DNA of 64,000 nt from Cryptomeria japonica (Eukaryota; Streptophyta; Pinopsida; Cupressales; Cupressaceae), in the NCBI RefSeq assembly GCF_030272615.1, contig NC_081407.1, positions 377,924,266-377,988,265 of the forward strand. Direction: 5' to 3'. Below, in pieces: positions 23,930 to 35,078 of this stretch. The notes under the pieces are model-generated. The model ran no database searches. It saw nothing but the letters and a program-made list of their open reading frames with translations, and was not told the origin of the DNA. Numbering within the stretch: the stretch's first letter is position 1; each line of letters begins with the position of its first letter. The position numbers were made by a program, and so were the translations under genes.

Positions 23930-25520
23930 TAATTTTTGATTCTTGCCTCTCTTCTCCAATGGAATTTTCTCCCTTCCTTATGTGATCCATAGGGTCCAAT
24001 GAGTTTTCCATCCTCCTTCAAAAAACTACGAAAACTCCATAAAGACTTACATCCTTCAATTTTGAGTCAATGTGGTTTAGATATTGTACCTTTCTACCTT
24101 TGTTGGAATCATGTTGAAATTAAAATCCTTTTACTATGAGATAAAGAATGTACCAATTAAGTAACAAATTATAGTTTGTAAAAGGAAAAATTGAAGAATA
24201 GAACAAAATGCATTCTAAAATATCCTCACTAATAAAGAAAGGGTTCAACAAGAGCTATCAGATTAATATAAGAGAGCCATTGGATATTGTATGGATAATG
24301 CTTCCCTTGCAAAATAAAATATGCTCAAGTTAGAATTGGAAGAGATACTTTGCAGAGAATAATTGTACTGGAAACATACGTCAAGAGAATCTTGGTTAGC
24401 TGAGAGTGACAAGAGTACCAAGTTCTTCTAACATCTACAAAAGTGAATAGACAAATAAATAAATTAGAAATAATTCTCACTACTAATGGTTATAAGCTAG
24501 TCACACATAATGAGATTAAAGATAGGACCATAATTTTTTTAGAAATTTTCTCTTGTTGCGAGAACATCAAGAGGATCTTCAAATTTCACCTCCACTAGGG
24601 TGCCTTCTAAAACTTGTAGATGAGAACCATAATAAAATGCTAATGGCATATTTTTCCATTGAAAAGGTTACAAAATTTTTCTAAATGGCCTCGAATAAAG
24701 AACCTAGGCTTGATAGATTTGCCATGATTTTTTTCCAAAAATGTTGGTCTTTTGTTAGGAGAGATGTATTTCTATCCCATAAGAATAAAAAGGGAATAGA
24801 AAAAAGATAAATGATTTCAACACAACCCACATTGTCATCATTCCAAAAAAAATGCATCCATCCACTTTTTCTAACTTTAGGCTAATAACACTTTGCAACA
24901 CAGTCTAGAAAATTTTTATAAAGAATATTTCTATGAGACTATCAAAATTGATTCCATCTATCATCTCCAAAGAATAGGACGACTTTGTCCATGGTAGGGA
25001 GACTTTAGAAGGAGAAATAGTTGCTAATGAGATCCTTCATTCTACAAATCTAGAAAATATTTTGGTAGTGATTCTAAATTTTGGCATGCAAAATGGCATA
25101 TGATAAAGATAAATGAACATTCATCATAGCCATCCTTTAGAAATTTGGTTTTTTTCATAGCTAGTGTAAATGGATTTTATCATGTATATCAACAACAAAA
25201 ATTTTAGTCATATTAAATTGTTATCCATGCCGGTTTTTCACTTCAACTCGCGGAGTTTGTCAAGGACATCCCCTTCCCCTTTTCTCTTCGTTTTAATGGT
25301 TTAAGGGCCGAGTAGAACCATAAAAGTTGCAAATGGTAATAAAATTTAGAGAGGTGCATTTCTATCTTAGTTGTTCCCTATTCCTTCACAAATTGGCTCT
25401 TCACATTTGACACTTTTCTCTTTGGGAAATCTTCAATGGATGAAGCAATTGCTATCAAGCAAACTTTAATCTCTTAGTTGGATGCTTTGAGATAGTCCAT
25501 CAATAGAGATAAATTGGGAT
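23930..25520 (+). pseudogene. Second LINE ORF2 relic (end of endonuclease, reverse transcriptase)
   Basis: Translated pieces in plus-strand frames match LINE ORF2 in the right order: FESMWFRYC (about 24060); YWKHTSRESWLAESDKSTKFF (about 24360-24430, read with its first and last parts separately); NFRLITLCNTV (about 24870), equal to the FRPISLCN motif; DDFVHGRETLEG (24980), equal to GFVPGRQ; TRGVCQGHPLP (25245), equal to the RGLRQGDPLSP motif; and TFDTFLFGKSSMDEAI (25405), equal to FADDTxLFG, with the catalytic pair damaged. Many stops. Sequence changes to R1 near 25520 without a C-terminal zf-RVT part. Confidence 0.75.
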
Positions 25521-26250
25521 AGTGTTTTTATTCATAGTGGTTTCTCTCCTTAAGCTAAAGTGGATGAACTTTGGATAGGTATTGTGGGAAGGTTACCTTG
25601 CAAGCGTTTAACCAAAGAGGGCTCTATTTTCTATGTGCCTTCTTTGGTTCTAGTTTCTTCCAGTTGTTGGAGGATGCTACCCTTCTTGAGGATATTTTCT
25701 TTTGCCCCTCGCTCCCATTTTTTTTTGTTGTTCCTTGTTGGGTTCTTTCCTATGGGACCTCTTCTTCTTTGTAGGTGTTGGGATCATTTTTCTATGGTCC
25801 TTTGTTTGGAGCCCTTCCCCCTATGTTTTCCTTCATTGGGAATCTATTCCCCATTATTTTTCTTTACAGTTGACCTATGGAGGTGGCCCTATTTGGTTTA
25901 TTTGATAGCTATGTTGGTAGTAGGTTGTCGAAAGCCTTGTAAAATTTGTTTCTTATTGTTTGTCCCCTTGGTTGGTTTGATCGTAGCCTAAGGGAGGTTA
26001 TTAAAATAATAGTTTGAGGTGTTCCTAAACCCCTTCTATTTTGATTAGGGAGTCTCATTTTCTTGGGACTTCGATTCCAATGTTTTATGACTCTAATCAA
26101 AAGCCTCTTTTCAAAAAGGGGTTTTGTTTTTTTAGTGTTGTCTAGATCATTTCACTACTTGTGAGCTCTTCTCTCTACATGCGTTTGTGGAAGCTTGTTC
26201 TGGTGCAAGCCTATCCCATTTTTTCTTTTTTGTTAAGGTATAGGCATGTC
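25520..26250 (+). repeat. R1 repeat, copy 3, joined to the LINE relic
   Basis: Reverse complement of this stretch resembles 1050-1680 plus 570-760, and 29100-29500. The 143-codon ORF at 25560-25991 is the best preserved reading frame of R1: hydrophobic, with CxR and WxR motifs, but no domain I know. R1 may be the 3' end of this LINE family; the stretch around 26160-26240, ending near TTTTTCTTTTTTGTTAAGG, would then be close to its 3' terminus. Confidence 0.55.
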
Positions 26251-26979
26251 CTTCTTTTATTAATAAAAATGATGTGAACAAATGGAAAATGCACAAAAAG
26301 AGGAAGTAATAAGTCTTACAACTAAAGAGAAACAAAAAGAAGAAGAGAAAGAATATGATAAAAATTATATGAGAGATTGGTGTGAACAATTAATAGATGC
26401 TTAAAAATAAGAAGAAATGAATCATTGAAACTAAAATGATAGAGAAAGATGTGTTAATGAGAGAACATGAAGATAACATTATAACACATCTTATACGAAC
26501 ATCTCAGGATGGAAAATATATATCGAGAAGAATGAAAATAATGACGAATTCTAACCAATTGAATGAGATATAAAGACAACAAATACAGGTGTGCAATCGT
26601 AAGTACGTCCAAATTCACCATCAATCTAATGGGAATGTTGAGGTTAGTTTTGAAGGGATGAATTCCATTACAATACATAGTGTGCTACATATACCAAATG
26701 ATAGAGTTCAAAATATAATGGATGTTGATTCTCAAAAACATATGGAAAATAATAATTCACAAGAGGAACTAACATCTCTACTAAGAAAATGAAGACAATT
26801 GGAAAGAACACAAAATAGAGGGGATCAAGGAATAGTTAATAGTTGAGATTAAATTTTTGGTTTAAAAGATGAAATGTCTCATCAATTATGAAGTCCTAGT
26901 GTACATTTGAATAAATATGATATGCATCTTGATTTGTAAAGAACAATCAATTTTTCATTTAAATATAAAAGGTGATAAA
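26251..26979 (+). other. Charged ORF remains, unrecognised
   Basis: An open stretch from ATG 26282 to TAA near 26404 reads as a short lysine/glutamate-rich peptide (KEKQKEEEKEYDKN). A second open stretch of 67 codons (26589-26792) lies in another frame and contains QSNGNVEVSFEGMNSI. They could be pieces of one decayed charged or coiled-coil coding region, but I cannot link them to a family. Low confidence that this was ever a gene. Confidence 0.25.
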
Positions 26980-27580
26980 TTAAAACTTTACATGTTGTTT
27001 CAATGATTGAGTGATTCAATTTTCCTATGTTTCAATGATTGAATGTTTCAATTTTTTGTCATAGATTTGAGGTCAATATATAGTATTTTAAAATTTTAGG
27101 GAAACATATTTTTCATATAAAACTTAATGATGCTCATCTCAAACTTTTAGTTTTGAAATTATATTTAATAGGATCATTCTTGAGAGAAAAAGCACTAAGT
27201 AATAGATCTCCACCCTAACACATTAAAGATAGCTATGCTAAGTTTTATTTTAATCTATATCTACTGCATATTTACTCTAAGTTGGCTCCTCTAATCACAA
27301 TAAGATACTTCATTTAAAAGGCATTTTCTTATCTTGTTTATTTTAATTTATATTTGTTGCACATTTGTTGTTCTTATCCCAATAACATACCCAATCTCAA
27401 AAGCATATAATAGGGACTGAGGATTATATGCTTGGAGGCTTGGGAGATGAAAGGAAAAGATAAAAAATTAATTGCAACACATAAAGGATATGCAAGAAGG
27501 GGATGTATAACCTACCTTAGCCTATGAAGAATTAGGAATGTTCTTCAAGAGGTGTGGCCACTCTTGCATATGATTGAATA
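26980..27580 (+). pseudogene. Third, highly decayed F-box gene fragment with upstream region
   Basis: About 27000-27390 parallels the upstream region at 31016-31260 (AATTGAATGTTTCAATTTTTT-type words, CTAAGTAATAGATCTC, TTGTTCTTATCCCAATAA). About 27400-27560 parallels the F-box start (31258-31470): AGCATATAATAGGGA, GGAGGCTTGGGAGATGAA, AGGGGATGTATAACCTA and CTATGAAGAATTAGG. Short deletions and stops abolish any reading frame, and nothing of the C-terminal part was seen. Confidence 0.6.
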
Positions 27581-28926
27581 TTTTAGTATACAATATTATT
27601 TTAGATAAGCTAATGACTATATTTATGCATTAGCTAACAAAGATTGTAGAATTGTGAAAGCCGAAATTAGGCATAATAAGAAAGAGATTTACAAATATTA
27701 ACCCTTAGAACCAATAGATTTAGCTATATCTCATTGATCAGTCTTTCTAACAAGTTTTCTCCTTTGCAAGTTGTCATCCTTAGGAATAATGCTTGGTAAT
27801 GATGATTCAAAGTTAAAGTATCAAAGCTATGTGTTAGATGTGGCATGTAGTAAGGATCCCAATATCTCCTTAAATTTTAAATTAATGATTTTTACCTAGG
27901 AATGATGGTGCTCAACTAGTGGATTTGTCACATCAAAGGCCATGTATATCGCTTGACAACATTAGGCCTTCTTATGTCATTCTCGCAATCCTTGTGAAGG
28001 TGTTGGGAAGGATATCATATCATGGGATGCACTAAAATTAGGACCTTCAAAGAACTTTCTCTATCTTTACTAAATAGTTAATATTCCTCTCTTGTGCAAA
28101 AGTATATTCCTCTCATACCATCACATCTCAAGGATTGTGTGGATGTAGAGAGGCGATGTTTTTGAGGAAACTAGGTGGCCATTCTTTGCTTCATCTTTTC
28201 TTTTGTAAATGTTTTTCCCTTCTTCCAATTCAGTTTATGTTTTTCAACCAAATAATTTCTAAGGAATCTGCAAATGTATAGATGTGGGGTTCTCAAGAAT
28301 TAAAGGTTGCCAATGTTAGCTTCATCTTATTGCTTACATTAGGTGCTTCCTTTCACCATGAACCATGTAATACAATCCTCTTAACCTGATAATTTATGTT
28401 TCCTTCATTGTTTAGGAGTTTCCAACCTTAGGGGCCTTCACTCCAAAGTACATAAAATGATTCTTCTCATGGAATTTCATAGCGATATAAAGAGAAATTG
28501 TCACTGATATTATATAAGATGTAATTTTCCTTAAGGCCCTATGGAATATTTACCCTTCTCAAGTGGTATCTTTCTTTTTCTCAAATACATTTGATGTACT
28601 ACAAAATTATGGTTCTTTGTTGCATTTGTTGTCTCAATTGCTTCTCATTTTTTGTTGATAATTTTGAAAAGGCTGCAAAAAGTTTGATTTGTTCTACGAC
28701 AAGGGCCAATTGTGCAGAAATTTTTTGAGGAAAAACTTGAATAAGAAACCCTAGTATACTAATTTATCTCATACCATGAAGATCAACCTTGAATCGAACA
28801 ATTGTAAAAAATAGGGATTTTAGGAGATCATTTATCCATCAAAGGCCACTCTTTTTTAACAACTCTTTCATGCACCCCAATGTCTTATGCTACACCAATC
28901 GAGTCATTGAAATATTGGGAATGCGC
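27581..28926. other. Intergenic, nothing recognised
   Basis: About 1.3 kb of AT-rich sequence without a credible ORF, RNA gene or repeat that I can identify. Duplication with the window start begins at 28927. Confidence 0.4.
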
Positions 28927-29046
28927 ATCTTAAGGAAAGATTCAAAAAGGACTCCAAGGATTTCTTTATGCATTACAAGTTTGGTGACAAGTAGTCATAG
29001 GGAGGAAAAGTAGATGGCAAAGGAGTGGGGGAAAACAATGCTCTGA

Positions 29047-30330
29047 GATAAGGATCCCTCTCTAGTTAAACACCCCCAAGGTAAACACGAAGAAGAGAAA
29101 CACTTTGGCACAAGGAGAGAAACCACCATGAAGAGAAAGACCATTTTGAAGAACACATAAAAATCCCCAAGCACATTCATCAACAGGAGCCTAACTAAAC
29201 ACTGTAGCTTCAAAATCCACCTCCATAGGATTGAACTCGAAGGAAAAAAAATGAAGTACCTTCAAAACTCTTGCCAATAGGAATTAACCCAGTAAGGAAC
29301 CACAAATCAAAGGGGGAGCGAGGTGTAGAATAAAATATCCTTAATAATGGTAGCGCCCTCCAATAGCAGTAGGAACCCAATGCCAAAGTAGGCATGTAGC
29401 ATAAAGAGCCCTCTTCAGTTAAAACCCCCCAAGTTAACCAACCCTCAACACCAATACCAAGTCTGCCCACTTTAGCACAAGAAGAATAACCACTTAGAAG
29501 AGAAACGCTGTCCTAAATAACACAAAAAAACACCCATTAAGAGGATCATCACTAAAGGTCACTCAAAGGAACAAAAAATGAAGCACCTTCAAAACCCTTG
29601 GCATGAAGGAAGGGACACAAAAAGTCCAGCCTCCTTGAATGGAAGGCAATACTATCTCAACCTAGAGGCCCACGACACTAAAGGACACCCCCCCGTTCAG
29701 AAGACAAACCCCTCTCTATACGACCAACAAAACAAAATAGGAGAGTCCACACTTGAAAAAACACAAAGAATGTAAAAAGGTGACCAAAAAGAAGGGGCCA
29801 CCACCAACCACAACTCTCCCATCACCGATCCAACCCCAGAGGAGCACACGAAAAGCATCAATAGATGCAAGATCACCACAAAAACACTACAAGGCCAAGA
29901 GAAATACATAAGCCACAAAAGCACCATTCGAAGAAGATAAAAACATGGGGGGAAGTGAAGGGACATAGAGCCAAAGGTAACGACAAAGCCTTAGCCAACA
30001 ATAACACAAAAAAATAGCAAAGCGGGAAAGCCCACCAATAATGGTACAACACCCACCAACCCCCCAAAGTAGAGCAAAGCGTAGAAGAGGAATTCCACCC
30101 CCACTAATGGCTCACCTAGTGAACTAATGAAGGGAATCCTCTGGTCATAGACAAAGGAAAAAAAGGGTTTGAGCAAATGAGATTCAAGATAGGGGCAACC
30201 ACAAAACCCAAAAGCAAGGGTGAAAGTAGAAAACCAACAAGTTCCACTTACGGACAACAAACCCATTGTACAAGAGGCAACAAGTTGCATGAAATACCCA
30301 ACCATTATCACATATTCCCTCTCCTCCATC
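29047..30330 (-). repeat. R1 repeat, copy 2
   Basis: Close copy of 1207-2540. The minus-strand ORF 29210-29470 matches the one at 1348-1626 (for example LTEEGSLCYMPTLALGSY against LTEQGSLCYVPTLVLGSY). Open frames over this region are hydrophobic and are probably not genes. Confidence 0.65.
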
Positions 30331-31273
30331 CTTTAAATCATCCCCTATAGAGCTATTGCCTCAAAAAATCCTAATGGTCCTTATCTACTCCATCTTATAT
30401 AATACATCCTATCCATGTCAATGTGTTAGATATTTATTTTACTCTTATAGGGAAAAATTATGTTTTCACTATTCAATTGAATAATGTTTAAGAGTATTGT
30501 TTACCCAACATTATGAATTTAGATCAATTAATAAATGTGATCAGATGCTAAACAATAACATGTTTAAGAATATTCCTTGAAATTTAGTGATCAAATTATT
30601 TTAAAGACGCTGGCTACTTTTGAGGCAATTTTAAGTTCAATTTTTTTTTAAACAAGAAAGATTGATATTAATTTTTTGAATTCTTGTATAGACTAAAATT
30701 ATCTACTTTATAGTCGTAGTCTCTTAAATTTATTTGTTGTGTATTCATATTTTTATATAAATGAAATAAATGGTTGTTGTGTTTGTATATATTTTTCTTT
30801 AATTCAACAATAAAAATTACCAAAAATAAGATCTATTAATTAAGTATCAAAATAAGTATCATATAAAATTGATGTGATTATGTATCTCGTAAATAAGACA
30901 ATTTCAAAATAAAATAAAAATTTGAAATAAAAATTAAATTGATATCTATAATATTTATTATCTATAACATTTCTGAACATATTTAAATAAACATATCTAT
31001 AATACAAACAAGTTCAATAATTGAATGTTTCAATTTTTTATTATTAATAAGATCATTCTTGAAACACACCAAATGGAAAAGCTCTAAGTAATAGATCTCT
31101 ACCCCCAATACATTGAAGATAGCTTACCCCACCTCGGCTCCTCTAATCGCAATAGGGTACTCCATCTGAAAGGCATATTTTTATCTTATTTATTTTATTT
31201 TATATTTTTTTTTTTGCATGTCGGCTGCTCTTATTCCAATAATGCAGTCAACCTCAAACGCATATAACAGGGA

Positions 31274-32845
31274 GTGAGTGAAGATGAAACAGATATATAC
31301 TTAATTCAGGGTTTATTGAATTGTAAATACAAAGCCATTAAGTGGTCGGAAGTTTGGGAGCTGAAAAGAATGGAGCGAAAATTGATTACAACAGTTGAAG
31401 GATACACAGGACAAGGGGATATATCTAAGCTGCCTCAAGCTATGAAGGAGTTGATATTTGGAAAGCTTACATTTCAATCAATCTGGAGCTCTCGCATGGT
31501 TTGTAAGGAATGGAATTTTATTTTGTCTTCACAAAGTTTTCTGTCTTCGCTGTTCATCCGAAATCTATGGCTTCTTATCTGTGGTCAAGATGAATATAGA
31601 AATTGGTGCTGCATGGTCTACTGCTTCTCTGCACAAAAATGGATGACTGAGAGAGAGTATATAAGAGATTTATCTATGCTTAGCATAGGGCAGGGATTAC
31701 TGTTATTTTGAAAATCTTCCAGTCAATTATTTGTTTGCAATCCCCTTGATAGATCTTATGCAGAGATAGAAATAGATTTGACTGAGAAATTCGTCCATAT
31801 TGTGGAGGGAGAAAACAAAGAGCCTTATTTGGTAGTTTGCTCGAATTCTCCAAAATTTAACTTCCAAATTTACCACTATGTTGAAGATTCATGGAGGATT
31901 AAGTGTCAGTTTGCATGGGAAACTAGATCTAGAATATCCTGTCATGAAATGGTTGAGTGTAATGGCGTTCTTTTCTGGAAGGGAGCGTCGCCTACGACTA
32001 TCATCAGTTTCAAAATCCAAGATGAGGGTTTTATCAACCCTGTTACAGTAGCTCCATTACCCCGAAATGTTGAAGATATGCATGCGAATGATTTCTCTAT
32101 GGTTTCATATGGCTCGTCTATTCTTGTGGTGGGGATCTTTGACGAGCGGTCTGAGCAGTTGCTTGACATGATTGAGCGATCGATTCCACCCAACGTTCCT
32201 TCGCTTGGGGGAACACACCCAGCGCTTGGCGGGATTCATCCATTGCATGGTGGGATTCATCCATTGTACGGCGGAATCCATGCGTCCACATCACACAACA
32301 ATTGGGCTCTTGGCGGGATTCCTGCATCCTCATCACACATGAACAATATGATGCTTGGCCCAATGAACCCATGGCTTGGTGGAATTCTGCCATCACTTGT
32401 TGGAACTGACGCATCCATTCCACACAACAATCCGATTCTTGGTGAAATTAATGCATCCATTCCACACAAAAAATCGAGGCTGGGAAGAACTCACCCATCA
32501 CTTGGCGGAATTGAGCCAAACAAGACGGGTATTGTTATCTGGGAGTTGGCTCAGGACGAGGAAGATAAGTTGGTTTGGAATTGGAAAGAGTTTGCAAGAA
32601 TGCCTCCACAGTCGCTCCCTCAATACCTCCATAATGATTTGTGGTATTGGAAGTGTGCTTGTGTGGGAGATTACCTGTGCTTCAGCAGTTTATTCGGTGG
32701 CGAGGTGTTTGCATATAATCTGAAGGAAGGGTTTTGGCAATGCCTTCCTCCCTGTAAAATTCATTTCTTTGAAAGGGAACCGATGATGATGTCATTCGAA
32801 CCGAAGCTAAATCATTATCAGTTCTTAGGAAAATTGAGAGAGTAA
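31274..32845 (+). pseudogene. F-box (kelch-like) protein gene with one internal stop and a minisatellite
   Basis: A single frame runs 524 codons from 31274 to the TAA-class end at 32845, broken once by TGA at 31709-31711. An F-box lies near the N terminus (LPQAMKELIFGKLTFQSIW, then RMVCKEWN). Kelch/galactose-oxidase-like segments follow (SAQKWM, QLFVCNPLDRSY, CNGVLFWKG, SYGSSILVVGIFDE, CACVGDYLCFSSLFGGEVFAYN, GFWQCLPPC). Such proteins are SCF ubiquitin ligase adaptors. The frame opens with GTG after an upstream stop at 31265; the first in-frame ATG is 31370, inside the domain start. An AG just before 31271 could be a splice acceptor for a lost upstream exon. A repeat-rich insert (32204-32521) splits one blade. 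Unless the TGA is spliced out or a sequencing error, this is a recent pseudogene. Confidence 0.75.
32204..32521 (+). repeat. In-frame 21/42-bp coding minisatellite
   Basis: Eleven units, each starting CTTGG or similar: seven-codon units of the form LGGIHPx alternate with 14- or 15-codon units that add ASxxHNN-type residues (ASTSHNNWA, ASIPHNNPI, ASIPHKKSR). Lengths by count are 21, 21, 21, 42, 45, 21, 21, 42, 42, 21 and 21 bp, all multiples of three, so the frame is kept. Absent from the other block copy because of its deletion. Confidence 0.9.
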
Positions 32846-33769
32846 GGGATATCATTATTATCGTGATATATGCTAGAGAGGGAGGGATTATGGTTGTAGT
32901 ATGTGTACTCTTATATGATTTGTTCAATGTGTGGGTTTTTTTATTAAATAGATATGAAATTGAAATTTTTATGTAATTTATTTTTTCTTATACATTTTCT
33001 ATTAGATAATGTATGAAATTAGATATATATATATCTATAAAGGATTTTTCTAAGTGAAATCTTTATTTGTATCATTTTAATATTTTTTAAATAAACTATA
33101 AATACTAAATATTTACTCTTGCTTAATAATTGTCTTAATAATACATTTGAAATTTGAAAACTTATATATAATCCCACTTCCCATTGATACATTTTTATTG
33201 TTTACAAATTACCCTCTTGTTTTTCTATTTATATCTTGTAACTTTCACCAAACTAAAGTTGAAACAAGACAATATAATATAATATAATAATATTATTAAT
33301 AATATATTAAATAAATTTAAAATAAGAAATTTAAGATAACACAATGTCATATTTAGTAGAGGTATTATGAATATTATTCATCCGCTTGTTAATGTTATTT
33401 TTTATGAATTTGTGTTTCTTGTATTATGAACAATTTGATTACATTGAATATGTTTTTCACTTATGACACTATTTAGAAGTTCAAAATTCTTCCCTATATC
33501 TTTTATAAAGGGATTATAGGAATCATTCATTTGTTTGAACCATAAATCTCAACTTAAATTGTACAAAGGGTTTTGGATATTCCTATTTTCCTTTTTGATA
33601 ACAAAACTATTGGATAGGACCAATCCCCTTCATTGTATATAATATTCAGACTAACATTTAAAATTTTATAACTCTAACAACTATTTAGTCACTAATACAT
33701 TTAGCCTAAAATTCTGGCGGAGGTTTCCGATAGAGAAGGTATATTGTGATCAAACTTGATTTTTTTTTG

Positions 33770-33875
33770 AAAAAATGCCCGATTTCATCAGAATTCTGAT
33801 GATAATGCAATGACATTAGGGTTTTTTAAGAAAAAGTGCCCGCGTTCGTCGAAAATTCCGACGACCGCATGCATT
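33770..33875. repeat. Two tandem modules each centred on a palindrome
   Basis: 33785-33802 is a perfect 18-bp palindrome (TCATCAGAATTCTGATGA). 33846-33864 is a near-palindrome (TCGTCGAAAATTCCGACGA). Both follow AAAAA(T/G)TGCCCG-like sequence and precede ATGCA and ATT(A), so they are two copies of one module about 60 bp apart. A 79-codon ORF (33836-34075) overlaps the second but has no recognisable features. Confidence 0.8.
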
Positions 33876-34075
33876 CATTAAAAAAAAAGAAAAGACGAGG
33901 TCATTTCATAAATACTGCCTCTTTACAAAATCCTGCCTCTCATTCGTCCCGCCTCTGTAGCAAACCTATGGGTTTAATTATGGTGGGGAAGATCATTGGT
34001 GTGACAAACACAGCCACAACGAGGAATGGGGGAACGAAGTGCCACGGGCACAAACTGCCAAGGGCTGGCACATAA

Positions 34076-34701
34076 CCAGCGAGGACGACCGAAAGGGAGT
34101 TCAAAATGGGCTGTGTAAACAGCGATGCTTGGGCCTCCGTCAACAACAATAAGAGCTACAGACAGAGGAAGAAGTCATCTTTTCCTTCAATTTGTACATT
34201 TAGGTTCAAGGTGTGTAGGTTGCTTTTCTTGATTTCTTAAATGGAACTAGTTATGAATATGGGAAATTGCTTCTTCATCTTTCGTTTCTTCAAAATTAAG
34301 AATGATGGTAGGATGGCTAGAAGAACACCCTTCATCGAATCTTCCACAAAATTATTCTTTAAAATCTTCTTCTTCGCTTCTATATCCCATTTGCACAATT
34401 AAGATATTGGCCTTCTATATGAATCTCATGAAGGAGTTTTGGCTTCCTAGTTAACTTATTTATTAACTAGTCTTCATTAGTTTACTAATTTGAAAGAAAT
34501 TAGGACAGGTCTAGTACCTTGTAGAGTCACTATAAAAGTTTTAAAAGAAGATTGTGATTTACCTTCCTCTAAATGTGTTACTAGTATAGGGAGATCCTCT
34601 CTCCTCTACTTCCTTGATCTTCTAGAGACCTATTCATTCTTATAGTATATAGTTCAATTAATTCATATATCATACTAAAAACCCCATCTTCATTATTTTC
34701 A
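34076..34701. other. Intergenic, nothing recognised
   Basis: About 600 bp; no supported ORF, RNA gene or repeat. Confidence 0.35.
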
Positions 34702-35023
34702 TCATTGATCTTTGAGAACAGATTCAAAAAAGTCATATTGTTTATAGAGATATATGTCTTCTTCTACTACACCCCTCCATGATATTGCATTAGTCATGTA
34801 GACTAATTTAACAATTGTGTTCTTACAAGAGCAATTTGAAGTGATGTGGCAAAGCTTGTTGCAAATATAGTAGATTATAGTTTTGGATTGAGGCTTGGGA
34901 TACTTGCACTTGCAAAGGTAAGTATGCTCGGAGCATGAAAATGATGATGAGTAAAGGATCACTTACAAAAAAATGAGTTTGTATTCTTTGTGAGAGTAAT
35001 GCTTGTGAGTAAAGGGCTAGCAA
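34702..35023 (-). pseudogene. Possible retroelement gag zinc-knuckle fragment
   Basis: The minus-strand ORF 34702-34962 contains YYICNKLCHITSNC, which fits a CCHC knuckle (C-x2-C-x4-H-x4-C) whose first Cys has become Tyr. About 20 residues upstream are basic. Only this motif supports it, so it may be a gag scrap of a gypsy-like element or chance. Confidence 0.35.
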
Positions 35024-35073
35024 CCAAAGGGGCCAGTTTAAGGAATGTAAGGACCACGAGACTTGTTTTATTG

Positions 35074-35078
35074 CTTAG
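35074..35078. other. Target-site duplication CTTAG, left
   Basis: CTTAG immediately precedes the LTR start TGTAG; the same five bases follow the right LTR at 42837-42841. Confidence 0.92.

Larger units (their letters stand above)
28927..33685. repeat. Duplicated block, copy 2
   Basis: Partner of 1-5126 (piecewise alignment given there). It keeps the longer F-box gene and 330 bp of its upstream region, but lacks about 1.1 kb of the R1 part and about 0.6 kb before the R2 part. Divergence between copies looks like several percent in R1 and lower near the F-box ends. Confidence 0.85.

Noticed and set aside
32118-32469. Minus-strand ORFs opposite the F-box minisatellite
   Set aside because: Shadow frames caused by the three-base periodic repeat.
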